DNA of 64,000 bases from NCBI GenBank assembly GCA_003550325.1, contig QKWP01000683.1:103103-167102 (forward strand). The letters run 5' to 3'. Under the pieces are notes generated by a model, which saw only the letters and a program-made list of their open reading frames with translations, had not been told where the DNA came from and searched no databases. A program made the translations under genes and the position numbers. The stretch comes from Gigaspora rosea. Lineage: Eukaryota > Glomeromycota > Glomeromycetes > Diversisporales > Gigasporaceae. This document shows positions 22,213 through 33,059 of this stretch, one piece after another. The stretch's first letter is position 1, and every line of letters starts with the position of its first letter.

Positions 22213-22478
22213 TAGTAGTAATTTAAGCCGTATGGTTTCAGTCAGCTGGCTAGCAAGCTGACTAAATCATCGGCTAAGCGGCTGGCTAACGGCTAACTAT
22301 TGGCCTGCATCCGGAATATTTTGGGATATTTAGCCCGATTTTATGTTTCTTTTTGGAATTTACCAGATTCTTATAATAGTTAGCTTTTAGCCGCATTAGC
22401 TAGCTGATCACATTACATCAGCTGGCTTAACTGGCTAAGCTGGCTTAGCTGCGGCTGCCTTAGCCGGCTTAAATCACT
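22213..22478. mobile_element. hAT-like MITE with GGCTAAGC subterminal repeats
   Basis: The end AGTAGTAATTTAAGCCG is the imperfect inverse of CGGCTTAAATCACTACT. The flanks ACTTATT and ACTTACT may be a target duplication. Many copies of (A/C)GGCTAA and AGCTGGC motifs in both orientations lie near the ends, a hAT-like arrangement. Confidence 0.6.
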
Positions 22479-22576
22479 ACTTACTAGTGTTCATGCACAT
22501 AAATAATACCGTGAACTGCCGTCAAGGACACAGAAATTTTTGCCCCAAATCGAAATATCAAAATTTTTTTACGAAA

Positions 22577-22706
22577 GGGTGAAACCCGCGCTGAGGTGAT
22601 CACGTTATTGATGCAGATTTATCTTAATTAGGGTTAGGTACTATTTTAGAATAGTTAGATGGAGATCTGTATCAATAACGTAACTATTTTGTCGCGGGTT
22701 TCACCC
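22577..22706. mobile_element. Short MITE with GGGTGAAACCCGCG ends
   Basis: GGGTGAAACCCGCG and CGCGGGTTTCACCC are exact inverted ends about 130 bp apart, and internal ATAACGT/GTTATTGATGCAGAT segments also pair. The 33804-34363 element has related ends. Confidence 0.65.
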
Positions 22707-23125
22707 TGTCATATTTTTTTTATTAAAAAATTTTTTTTCATATGAATTTAATCATGTGACATAAAATGATTGGCCTTTGATTGTACTGGCCATGTGGTGG
22801 CGATTTCTTTCTCAAAAAATAACGTGTAACATCTTTTTAATTCCAGCTTTGATCACATGATTACGGCTAACTCAATGCTAATTCTGCCAAAATAGAAATA
22901 AATCGGAATTTTGGCTAAATCAATCGAAATTTTGCTTAGAATCAAAATAATAATCCATGACCCGGATTTGTTACATTCCACCAAAAAAATTAATTAATTA
23001 GTAAAAAATTGATATATTATTTATGTTGGTTTTATGATCTTCGAATTTAACCAATCAAATGTAGAATTATAATACCGGATATCGATTTTAAATCCGAAGA
23101 TGAAATCATGAAATCACCAATTAAT

Positions 23126-23331
23126 GTGGCAGATTAAAAATTAAAATGAAACTGGGACCTCTCTTGCTCACCTTTAAAGCTTATTAAACCCACATATACT
23201 CGTTTATTAATAACTCTAACACTAACCCTAATGCTAAAAAAAACCCCAAAAATGTCCCCTAAAAAATTTTAAAATTTTGCTTAAAAAATAGAAAAATTTC
23301 ATTTTAATCCGATTTCATTTTAATCTGTCAC
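23126..23331. mobile_element. GTCGCAG-family MITE, copy 1
   Basis: The ends GTGGCAGATTAAAA and TTTTAATCTGTCAC are flanked by AATTAAT on both sides (23119-23125 and 23332-23338), a perfect 7-bp duplication. The interior holds TTTATTAATAACTCTAACAC, shared with the other copies. Confidence 0.8.
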
Positions 23332-23442
23332 AATTAATAAATACAATTTAAAATAAACTCGGTTCCAAACCCTAGGCACGATACGAGAGCGTTCATGTCT
23401 ATAATAATAATGTCGGGCATTTTTGTGTCTATTGTTACAGGA

Positions 23443-23609
23443 GGGTCACCAAATTTCCGGGTCGGTTTAGGTTGGCATTTAGCCAGTGGTTAGCAGATTA
23501 TATAGCAAAATTATCAGCTGGGCATTTTTTATTTAATGAACGGATATAATTTCATTAATGATCAGATCCGATCCAGTCTGAGCATTCCGATCCGGAATTT
23601 TGGTCGCCA
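23443..23609. mobile_element. Possible MITE with GGGTCACCAAATTTCCGG ends
   Basis: GGGTCACCAAATTTCCGG on the left is mirrored by CCGGAATTTTGGTCGCC on the right, about 165 bp apart. No clean target duplication was found. Confidence 0.45.
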
Positions 23610-24107
23610 ATATGCGCATTTGCAGATCTAGTTTGTTCTATTTCTTATACAAATATTATCTAAGCAGCGCGAAGTCAGGTTCACAACTGACTTTGGGACT
23701 TGAATCTTAATAAACACTAATATTGTCCATTCTTTATTGGATTTACAACTATAATCATAGTAAAAAAATTATAACTGATATATAATAAAAAATACGTAAA
23801 ATTACTATCGATTAAGTTTCATATCCTTTTCAAATTACATACCAGTAAATAGAAACCATTTTACAATACGGACAATCCGAAAAAGCGGTTATTTTCTGAG
23901 CATAATAATTATTTTCGATAAGCCAATCAAATTTCTTAATTTGCTGATACACAAAATTCCGTTCATAACCTGGGTTGGCACGTTTGTCCGTTGGTATCAA
24001 TGGGTCTCAGGTTCATTGACCAGATCCATTGGACCAATGGACCAATGTATTAGATAAATTATATAGTTTTTATAAATAGCTATATACTGTATGTATATTA
24101 TATATTT

Positions 24108-24267
24108 AAAGGTCCTTGAATAGGACCTTTTTGACTATCTCCGTTAGCATTAAAAGTTTTTAACAAAGATCCTGTTTAGGGTTTTTCACAATCCAGGTAT
24201 ATAGATTTATAAAAAGACTTTTGGTGCTATTGGAGATAGTAAAAAAGGTCCTATTCAGAGACCTTTC
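24108..24267. mobile_element. MITE with AAAGGTCCTTGAATAGGACC ends
   Basis: AAAGGTCCTTGAATAGGACC and the reverse complement of the right end, AAAGGTCTCTGAATAGGACC, match over 34 bases (through TTTTTGACTATCTCC). The element is about 160 bp and non-coding. Confidence 0.65.
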
Positions 24268-24469
24268 ACCATCCGAAACGGACGGACCACGTGATAGACG
24301 TTTTTCATTAAAATTAGGATTAGGGTCACCTTGGGTTAGAGTTAGGGATGTCGTATAAGTAAAATCACTTCCCCGACATTTTTTGTTAATGCTTAAAGGT
24401 GGGTTTAGACTACCATTGTTTTGCTTTGTCGGGCTGATCAAATTCTAACAATTTGTAATAGTATTTAAT

Positions 24470-24680
24470 GTCGCGGATGGATGATGGTGAAATTTGGGGG
24501 TTTCAATTTGAACATATAAGCCCTACAAAAATCCACCTATGCTCTTTTATTAATAACTCTATCATAACTCAACTATAAAAAAAAACTGACAAAAAAGACC
24601 CTAAAAAAATTTAAAAAATCGTACGTACGTACTGTACATAAAATAGATCCAAATTTCACCATCATCCAATCATTCATGAC
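24470..24680. mobile_element. GTCGCAG-family MITE, copy 2
   Basis: It runs from GTCGCGGATGGATGATGGTG to CATCATCCAATCATTCATGA and C, flanked by ATTTAAT at 24463-24469 and 24681-24687 (perfect 7-bp duplication). It contains a CGTACGTACGTACTGTAC tract near 24620-24640. Confidence 0.8.
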
Positions 24681-25091
24681 ATTTAATAAAGTGATCACGC
24701 TAAAACCTGTTATTGAATTACTGAAACTAAGACTTCAATAGAATAATATTAGTGATGTTGACAAAGTTGTTTTAATGACATAGTCTATTATTACCAACTC
24801 TGCCCGTAACGTCCTTCGGACAATTTAATATATTATCAAGAATGTAACATTTTGAAATTTACACGTTGCTTAAGGAAATCTGAAATCCCCTATTGCATGT
24901 AAAATTTTAACAAGTGCATGTACTGATGTATCGACATATCAGGATGTGACATTATTGATCAGATAAGATTTTTTTTCATTTAATAGATTAACTCTATATA
25001 TACGCATGAAATGTTTCTAAAAATAGTAAACCTGTTATAAGTTGACAATTAATTAAATCTCCAATAATTTTCTTGAATTATCATTATGGTG

Positions 25092-25595
25092 CAGTGTTGG
25101 CCGGTGACCTAAAATGACCTATATGACCTTTATGACCTATCATAGGTCATTTGGTCCTAACGAAAGTTGATAGGACTTTATGATAGTAAGAATCATAGTA
25201 AAGAAATTTTTATATGACCAATATGCCTATGACAAAAAAGTCATATGATATGTGAAAGGTCATATCATCATACGTACTGTTAGTGATGTCTACCAGTTTG
25301 GCATGTTCCTACCGGTATCTACCGGTAGGTGGTAGCTACCGGTAGCTACCACTACCGGTAGATCTACTAGTCACATGATAAATAAAATTTATTTGATAAA
25401 TTATATTTTTCGATATTTATAATTAAAATTAATTATATAATTTAAATTTTATTCCATTATTTTATTGGTATCTACCAGGCATATACCTAACGGTATATAC
25501 CGTTATCTACCGGTAGATACCAGTGGTAGATTCCTACCGGTAGCTACCAACTCACATCACTACGTACTGTACTACGTAAGTCATCGCCAACAATG
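25092..25595. mobile_element. hAT-like MITE rich in ATGACCTAT, hosting another MITE
   Basis: CAGTGTTGGCCGGTGACCT on the left is the imperfect inverse of GTCATCGCCAACAATG on the right. The left half is full of TATGACC/GGTCATA motifs. A second element (25281-25562) is inserted inside. The outer target duplication is not clean, so this boundary is tentative. Confidence 0.5.
25281..25562. mobile_element. hAT-type MITE with TACCGGTAG motifs, perfect 8-bp duplication
   Basis: TAGTGATGTCTACCAG and the reverse complement of the right end, TAGTGATGTGAGTTGGTAGC, are flanked by CGTACTGT on both sides (25273-25280 and 25563-25570). TACCGGTAG palindromes recur near both ends. Confidence 0.85.
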
Positions 25596-25599
25596 TTAC

Positions 25600-26360
25600 T
25601 AGAATTCTATTAATAGTTTAAGGATTAACGATCCACGAAGTTGTTAACCTAACACTAATCAGGTTAATAAAAAGCAATCCTAAATTTTTGGTGTTAAAAA
25701 ACTGATTTCATTATCCGATTGGATAGTAGTCATGGGATCGCAAAATTTTTTTGCCACTGATTATGCATAGAAGAATCAAAGTTTACTTGCACATGTGAAA
25801 ATACTGTTCGACACATTAATAATATTGATGTTAATACCCTCAAATATAAATTTTATTTTCCCGTTTATACCACCAGATATCGCACGTCTGTTGTTAAAGA
25901 CTGAGAACAATAAAGTTTAGACACTTTTATAATGTACTGTATAAGGTCTTTAAAGTTAATATAGGCCCACTAAAAAAAAAAGGTCTAGACTAAATAAGAT
26001 CATCTATAAAACCAGTGAATCTGGTCTTTTGTTTGTTTTTCGAAAAAAAAAAACAAATCACGATTTAGAACTTTATATATATATATACATATACATGCTA
26101 AATGAAGGTAAATCATGAGAGTAAAATCTCTGAATTGTATGCTAACCACAAAGAATTGAAATTTTAAAATCAAAAGTAAACATTGTACCCGAAGGGTACT
26201 GCGACGATGTTGTGCGGGGGATAGTTGGCTAATCTATTAATCAATACCAAATCCCAAAATAAATTTTTGTGGCCTTTGCTGAAATTATTCAAATCACACA
26301 CCTATCTCGTTAAGCTATTATTGCGTTAATGTATCAATTTTAACTATTGTTGCATCCACA
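25600..26360. other. Apparently unique sequence with no gene seen
   Basis: No repeat copy within the window and no convincing coding frame. A small GTACCCGAAGGGTAC hairpin lies near 26187. The stretch may be the downstream flank of the minus-strand gene ending at 26365. Confidence 0.35.
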
Positions 26361-26364
26361 AAGT

Positions 26365-27081
26365 TTAATAAGGAAGGTCTAAGAATTTATCTTTGTTATA
26401 GAATGAAATGGACATCCCATCGAACCTGTAAAAGAAAAAATCGCTGCGATACGATCTTTTATTTCTTGCAAAAGCCAATAAATGGTAACTACATCCCATT
26501 GGTTTGTTTGATTGTTAATCCAGTCAAGAGTCCAATCGGTTGCGCGTGAATCGGAAAGGGAATGATGGCATTGTTTTTCACTCTTTGCATACTTAGATGA
26601 CATAATAAAAAGAAAATGCTAATAATATTGTCTTTATATTTTCCAAATAGATTCTCAACCTGCAAGAATAAAAAAATTGCATTTTCTTTATGTTGTAATG
26701 TCATCGATTGAAAACTTTGTATTGCGAAATATGCAAAGGCATCAGGGAAAAAAGAATCATAGGGTATGCCTGCAGGACTTCCATTGTTTATGTTAAACAG
26801 ACGTTCATTGAGTTAAGGAAATGACCGAATGGGTCTCGAAACCCAGATAATTTTATGGTCGACTTTTAAGAAATTGGGAAGAGTTGCAAAGAGAGAAAGA
26901 ATGCATGTTTACAGATATCAAATAATTATTGACTCTACTAGATTTCATTCCCATACATTTACGTACAGACATACAAATGCACGTAGGAATCTTCTATTTT
27001 CGAAGGCATACATTCGACATTTTTTCGATTATGATAATCAGGAAAATTCCTGAAATATCTATGATCGTTATCACTCATCAT
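26365..27081 (-). CDS. Hypothetical spliced protein, at least three exons
   Basis: A plausible model reads on minus from ATG at 27081: MMSDNDHRYFRNFPDYHNRK, through VECMPSKIEDSYVHLYV, to a GTACGT donor (intron 26966-26770). It continues with IPYDSFFPDAFAYFAIQSFQ and VENLFGKYKDNIISIFFLLC, through PIHAQPIGLLTGLTIKQTNG, to a GTAGTT donor. Intron 26492-26426 ends in TTTTTTCTTTTACAG, a very strong acceptor. Splicing it removes a stop and extends the frame with MFDGMSISFYNKDKFLDLPY before TAA. The improved frame after splicing is the main evidence. The first intron and the start are less certain, because the frame stays open for some codons upstream of 27081. I do not recognise the family. It lies in the least repetitive part of the window, as expected for a host gene. 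Confidence 0.5.
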
Positions 27082-27124
27082 TAAGTGAAATGCATCATGT
27101 ATGAAAAAAGACTTAATGCACTAC

Positions 27125-28377
27125 TAAGCCACAAACATTAAACCAATTTATGCTTGATAATTATATTCACAATGTGCTCGTTGTTTGCTATTGTAAATAC
27201 CTTAATAGTAATAACTATCAATCTTCCTCAGGGTTTTTCATTCAGGGTTATGCGGATAAGGCGTGCATTACTTGTAAGATGAAGAAGTTGAATGACGTTT
27301 TGCGATTATGAATTTTATATAAATTGGTTCTTTGAGATCATCGCGCGCTTCCATAAACAATATTTTGAAATTAGAGCGTTAGATCTTGTTGCAGTACTTC
27401 AAATTGCGTGTGTACTGTACGTACCGTACGTACGTACGTTTTTTTTGTTTCCATATTTTTATTATAATAATTCTAGAAGTAGTTAGCTCGTGAGAGTGCA
27501 TTCAGCCCAATTTACTCAAGAGATTCATTCTAACCTATATGTAAAAACCCTTACGACATTTACAAAGTTACACACGTGCATATTTATAAAAGATGCTACT
27601 GCACGCAAATGTGTGAAGAACCTCAGAATTTGATTTTAGTAGTCGACTACTTAAACTGTATTTTGACATTCGGTATTCTAGCATATTCCAAATTTGTTTA
27701 TTGTAAGGAATTCCTGTTTCAGAGTGTTGGATTAACACACCTCCGATTATTTGATTCGCTATTATTCTTCAATCAAGACAAAAGTTGATTACCCCGTCAA
27801 AATTCTTGATAGTACATTTTAATATATTATATTCTTCACAATTATTTTGCATAGAACATTCTAGCATAATCTGAAAGGGTGAATCCGGAAACTTATCAAG
27901 TGTAATAAAATAAAATACGAGTGCTTTTGGACTCTCCTCACACAATATAACTATATATATATATTTACATATGAATATAACTTTTAATACATTAAAAAAA
28001 AGTTTTATTAAATTTTTGCTTATAAATTTTTTAGTAGTAGCTTAGTTTTTAATATTAATAATAAAAATTTAATTATTAGAATAATTACTAAGCAAAAATA
28101 ATCTATTATACGGTATATTAAAAATTAAAGTTATGTATATATACGTATGACCGCGAAATAACGCGAAGGGAGAATTTACACCTGATACAGTTATACGGTA
28201 AAGTTAATTTTATAATCTAGCAAGTTAATCTAACAAAACAATTATATTCCAAAGTTCTAAATGTTAACTTATTAGTATATCTAATAAAATTTAAAATTAA
28301 TCTGTTTAAAATTTTTATACTAATTATCTAGATCCTATATACTTAGTTGTATTTTATAATCTTTTTAATACTATATA
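27125..28377. other. Mostly unique AT-rich sequence with no firm gene
   Basis: Short open frames on + at 27292-27486 and 27576-27788 have no supporting motif or splice pattern. The CGTACGTACGTACGT tract near 27430 and TA-rich palindromic stretches at 27950-28150 are the only visible structures. It may include the promoter of the minus-strand gene starting at 27081. Confidence 0.35.
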
Positions 28378-28717
28378 TAGAGGTCTGCAAGGCGGGCTCG
28401 TGTCCATGCCTAACAGAAAGTACGGCATAAAAATCTGACATAGGCATGGCATGGGCACAAGTACAAAAATTTAACCAAGCATTTTAAAATGCCGGGCACT
28501 CTTGGCATCTTAGTGCCTGGCACTTTGTGCCTGTGTCTAGAATAAGTAATAGTATATCCTGGGCAGTTGGGTATAACTGATTTATACCCTGCAGTCTTGA
28601 TATAGTGACCAGGGTATAATACCTGACATTTTTGTTCCCATAGACAAAGACACGACATGAGGCACTAGTGCCCGGCATGATGCCAATATGTTTGGCATGA
28701 GCATTTGCAGAACCCTA
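28378..28717. mobile_element. hAT-type MITE with GGCATG/TGCC motifs, perfect 8-bp duplication
   Basis: TAGAGGTCTGCAAGGCGGGC and the reverse complement of the right end, TAGGGTTCTGCAAATGCTCA, are flanked by ACTATATA at 28370-28377 and 28718-28725. GGCATG and TGCCNGGCAC motifs are repeated in both halves. Related motifs occur near 19990-20030, 20422-20470 and 21560-21720. Confidence 0.85.
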
Positions 28718-28810
28718 ACTATATATAACTATTATTTGTAATCCTAATTAAAAATAATCTAATATAAGTTATATTTTAAAATAGAAAACTTATTTTTTTT
28801 TTTTTTTTTT

Positions 28811-29172
28811 AATAATTTTAAGAGTGTTGCTAAAACTTGCCCCCCTGGTGATGTAACCACCCTATAATTTACCAATCAGGTCGCAGGATCTTGTGTAACA
28901 AAATAAAGAAATTTTAAGAAAATTTAGAAAAAATCAAAAAATTATCAATATCGCAAAATTTTAATATAAAAACTAGCTTTGGGCTATTAAATAAAAGTTT
29001 TTGGCATCTAATTTTGTATATAAATAATCAATCCATCCTCTAACTTAATATACCTATACCCTTACCCTAACCCTAATCTTTAAAAAATAATTTTTTATAC
29101 AAAAAACTTCTATAAAAATAAAGGGTGGTTAAAATTTATAACTTTAACCAGGTGTTAAAATTAGTTAAATTC
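28811..29172. repeat. Direct repeat, copy 1 of 2 (362 bp)
   Basis: This block, including AGAGTGTTGCTAAAACTTGC and TACCCTTACCCTAACCCTAA, appears base for base identical to 29391-29752. It ends next to the single N at 29173. Confidence 0.9.
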
Positions 29173-29390
29173 NTAAAGGAATTGTGCTTATATGAAGGTT
29201 TTTTTTTATACTGTATAATAAAACATAATTATAAACTAAAATAATCTAATAATTTTATTATAGTAGTAGTTGCTTGAAATAGTTTACTAAATAAAACTTG
29301 TAAAAAAATTATATAAAAACTATTATTATTTCAAAAATTATAAAAATTATAAAATTTTAATAAAAAAATATTATAATATTGCTAATATAT

Positions 29391-29752
29391 AATAATTTTA
29401 AGAGTGTTGCTAAAACTTGCCCCCCTGGTGATGTAACCACCCTATAATTTACCAATCAGGTCGCAGGATCTTGTGTAACAAAATAAAGAAATTTTAAGAA
29501 AATTTAGAAAAAATCAAAAAATTATCAATATCGCAAAATTTTAATATAAAAACTAGCTTTGGGCTATTAAATAAAAGTTTTTGGCATCTAATTTTGTATA
29601 TAAATAATCAATCCATCCTCTAACTTAATATACCTATACCCTTACCCTAACCCTAATCTTTAAAAAATAATTTTTTATACAAAAAACTTCTATAAAAATA
29701 AAGGGTGGTTAAAATTTATAACTTTAACCAGGTGTTAAAATTAGTTAAATTC
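29391..29752. repeat. Direct repeat, copy 2 of 2 (362 bp)
   Basis: Identical to 28811-29172 at an offset of 580 bases. Internal AGGGTGGTTA and ACCACCCT motifs in opposite orientation suggest the unit contains a small inverted-repeat element. Confidence 0.9.
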
Positions 29753-29759
29753 TAATTTT

Positions 29760-30553
29760 AAAACTATTGCTACAAAATAACTATATAGTTACTTAATAAT
29801 TGTTTAAATTGGCATGTTTAGTGCATACTTGCTTACACTAAATATAAATCAACATTTCTTTGAATCAACTAATAAAAACCAGAGTATCTAAAAAAAAGCA
29901 TTTTTTAAAAAACTTTCTTTAATAAAAATATTATTTTAAAGTATATAACACGTGATAGTAAATTTTTAGTATCGATACTGGAGTAATCCAAAAAGCTTGC
30001 GCAATCATATTGATCATATAAAATATCTCAAAAGCTTGATGTAAATTAAAGGTTATTGTGGTTTGCATGATTTCTAATTTTTTTAAAACTACAGTACCCT
30101 GATATATCATGATATGAAATTATCATATCAGAAAAGTTTTAATAATTTCTTATTTTTTTGATCACAAAATTTGCAAATTGCAATAAATGATATATTAAGT
30201 CCTAATCTTAAATTACGTTGAACATTAGCATCTTTTGCATGTGCCTCCGAAAAGCACGCAGAGTTAAAAGATAAAAGGGCATACATTGACAAAAGATAGA
30301 TAGTGCACGTGTGGGAGGATATTTAGTTTAACTAGAATATCATATATCTTTATCATTATGGTTTATATGCAATCTATTACAAAAAGTGCATTCGCTCAAA
30401 ATAATTTGCGAATTAAAGGATGCTATCTGTATTTTTAATTAGACTTGCATTGGGACGACGATGACCAACAATGTAACATCATTATATACATAAGTCATAT
30501 GGCAATTTACATTTGGGAACCAAGAAATAAAAATTATCGAAATTATATTTAAT
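29760..30553. other. AT-rich spacer with no gene seen
   Basis: No coding frame above background and no paired ends were noticed. Confidence 0.35.
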
Positions 30554-30863
30554 AAGCCTGTACTCAACAGTTACACAAAGTGGTTCAATTTTTTAAATGG
30601 CTATAACTTTTATCTAAGAGGTTTTAAAAAATTTGACCGGTAACTTTATAGAGCTATATCAGGTGTCAAATATCTTATCATTGTAAAGAGTTGATGCGCT
30701 TTGAAAATTGAAATTTTATATACGTATATAAATTTTCAATTTTCAAAATGCATCAACTCTTTACAGTGATAAGATATGTAGGTTACCGGTCAGGTTTTCT
30801 TAGATTAAAAGTTATAGCCATTTAAAAAAATTGAACCACTGTGTAACTGTTGAGTACAGGCTT
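30554..30863. mobile_element. Foldback element of 310 bp
   Basis: The left end AAGCCTGTACTCAACAGTTA is mirrored exactly by TAACTGTTGAGTACAGGCTT on the right. Pairing continues through CACTTTGTG-like, AAATGGCTATAACTTTTAA and GCATCAACTCTTTAC segments to a centre at ATATACGTATAT. No coding sequence is present. Confidence 0.8.
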
Positions 30864-31219
30864 CTTGCACCATAATATAATTGGCGCCTAAACCTGATAA
30901 ATTCCAAAATATGATAACCATTTACAAAAAGTATAAATATATTGATATTTGTCTATAATAATATGTAATTATTTAAAATTATTATAAAAATTCTTGAAAC
31001 ATTGGAATGGAATTTACTTCATATAGTAAGTAAATTCGGGACTTGACGACTAGTACTATAATGACTTTCATGTAAACAATAATACTTTCAAGGATCTTCA
31101 TCTGAGATTGTTCTATTATAATTATTAGTCTGATGTAGATCGCGTACGTACTGTACGTACACAAATGTTTCTATATATTGTCAATTTAAATTGAAATGTT
31201 TGAGATGAAGCTAAGTATT

Positions 31220-31402
31220 GTGGCAGATTAAAATGAAATTATAATATAAAATCTCGAAAATTAAATTTTTTTGGGGTGCATTTTTTAGGGTTAGGGGTTA
31301 GGGTTAGGGTTATTTTAAAGTAAAGTTATAATAAGCAAGTATTGGTGGGTTTTAGAAGGTTAGCAGGTTAAGTAGATTTCATTTTAAATTATGATCTGCG
31401 AC
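31220..31402. mobile_element. GTCGCAG-family MITE, copy 3, with TTAGGG tract
   Basis: It runs from GTGGCAGATTAAAATGAAAT to ATTATGATCTGCGAC, flanked by AAGTATT and AATTATT (6 of 7 match). Four near-perfect TTAGGG units lie at about 31288-31311. Other copies carry weaker versions of the same tract, so it belongs to the element. Confidence 0.75.
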
Positions 31403-31409
31403 AATTATT

Positions 31410-32030
31410 ACAAATAAAGGTTATATATACTCATAATTGATTTTATTCTCTTTATACATACCAATTTTTTCTTTAACAAATTTGGACAAGATTATTGTTA
31501 TAATTTTTACACGTACACGTGTAATAGTTGGATACAATTAATGTATTAATCTTCGATTAAGAAAAGTTTAGCTATCAAAATTAAAAATTTAACCATATTT
31601 GTATATTGAAATTCTAGTCATGTATTTTATTTTATATATTGTTCTATTGTTGATGCTACACATAACATGAATTCAACAAAGAATCTGATTGATTTAACCG
31701 ATCAGATTGATCAAACAGGCCAATAGAATCTTTATCGAGCATTAGAAAATCCCAACTACGCTGTTAGCATGCGTTGAATCCTCATGCTTCTAATGTGTTT
31801 CTCGGTTACTAACCTTTATAACCTTTACATTTCACTTTTTTTATATTTGCACACTTTAAGTTTCTTGACTCTTTTAATGTTATGAATAGACGTTTGTAAA
31901 TCATTTAATGATTAGAAATAATAAATTTTTACAATAAAATGTGTTAGATTATATTATGTAAAAGATTTTGTTTAAAAACTATTATGCCTATTGTTAATCG
32001 AAAGTAATAACATAGAAGCAGAATAAATGA
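31410..32030. other. AT-rich spacer with no gene seen
   Basis: Apparently unique sequence with no convincing open frame or repeat structure. Confidence 0.35.
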
Positions 32031-32174
32031 ATCGGTTCACCGATAATTCATTTAGCCGACATCACACAATGACAATTTGTTAAAAATATGTACTTGCAAA
32101 TAATCAAATGCTACCCTAACCCTATGTGATGTCGGCTAAACGAACTTTCGGTGAAATGACTGTCGGTGAAGTGA
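32031..32174. mobile_element. Short MITE with TTTAGCCGACATCACA arms
   Basis: TTCACCGATAATTCATTTAG followed by CCGACATCACA on the left is mirrored by TGTGATGTCGGCTAAACGAA and CTTTCGGTGAA on the right. It is about 140 bp and non-coding. CTACCCTAACCCTA lies in the loop. Confidence 0.6.
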
Positions 32175-32705
32175 GCAGTACTTTATAACTTATATCCTTA
32201 TATTATAATTCTGAATCCTTTCGGTTCTTCGCTATATATTTATAATCAAACCAAACCTACTGTGACGAATGCATACTTCTTAATGCATTTACGATAAGCC
32301 ACTGAAATTCCCTAGTATGTATTGATATAAAATTTTAACACGTGACTATTTTTAAGAAATTACAGAATTAAGGTTTAATGCAGTAATGCTAACCAAAAAT
32401 AATTAATGTTTTTTTTTGACATCAATTTCTATCATATTCATTGGTTCGTCTTGATCACAGCTGATCGTCATAAAATATTGTTCCCTTTAAAGTCAATAAA
32501 ACAATAACAAAAATATTATCAAAATCGGCATGTTGTATAAATTGCATTTATCCGAATTATTGTTCTGTATATAAAATAATATCTAAATCAAAGTTAAGAT
32601 TTTCCCGTCATATTGTGCAAGAAAATAGCATAATATTAAAAATGCAATCATAATCGCATTTGTTTCGTTTAATTATACTATGATGTTAACGTAAATTCCT
32701 GACAT

Positions 32706-32728
32706 TATATAAAATTTCATTATAAATA
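32706..32728 (+). promoter_or_regulatory. Candidate TATA elements upstream of the CaaX peptide gene
   Basis: TATATAAAA (32706) and TATAAATA (32721) lie about 90-110 bases before the ATG at 32814, a normal distance for a fungal promoter. In such AT-rich DNA this is weak evidence. Confidence 0.3.
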
Positions 32729-32813
32729 TGGCCTTTTTATTCTTTAATTTCTAACTTCAGATCCTTCAAATTTTACGAATAAATCATTAAAACTTTTAAA
32801 CCTTTCTGACAAA

Positions 32814-32975
32814 ATGAACCCAACTTTCATCTCTTCTACCACTGTTGGCACCACTGAAAAACCTGATGGTGACGCGGTTAATCAATGCTCCATTATGCAC
32901 TCTATTAATGTTGGTACTCTCGGTACAACCGAAAAGCCCGATGGTGATGCAGTCAACCAATGCTCTATCATGTAA
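32814..32975 (+). CDS. 53-residue tandem peptide precursor ending in a CaaX box (CSIM)
   Basis: The frame runs from ATG (context GACAAAATGA) to TAA. After the leader MNPTFISSTT come two units, VGTTEKPDGDAVNQCSIM and LGTTEKPDGDAVNQCSIM, joined by HSINVGT. The last four residues, Cys-Ser-Ile-Met, form a CaaX motif. CSIM is also the end of prelamin A, which is known to be farnesylated, so C-terminal prenylation is a fair prediction for C50. The shared 17-residue core is identical in both units, yet 11 of its 17 codons differ, every time silently, which is the mark of selection on the protein. Precursors with repeated units that end in a prenylated cysteine are known for some fungal mating pheromones. 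That role is inference: the unit is hydrophilic, and no dibasic processing site or signal peptide is visible. A GTAAAT beginning at 32971 could be a splice donor giving an alternative end. Confidence 0.7.
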   Translation: MNPTFISSTTVGTTEKPDGDAVNQCSIMHSINVGTLGTTEKPDGDAVNQCSIM

Positions 32976-33059
32976 ATTTTTTACTGAAAAGAAGACAAAT
33001 AAAAATTATCCTAAAATTACTCACGGCTTTGTAATGGATGCTCCTCATTATTTTGGATG

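Noticed and set aside
31280-31315. Telomere or subtelomere
   Set aside because: Only about four TTAGGG-like units, lying inside a MITE whose other copies carry the same motif.
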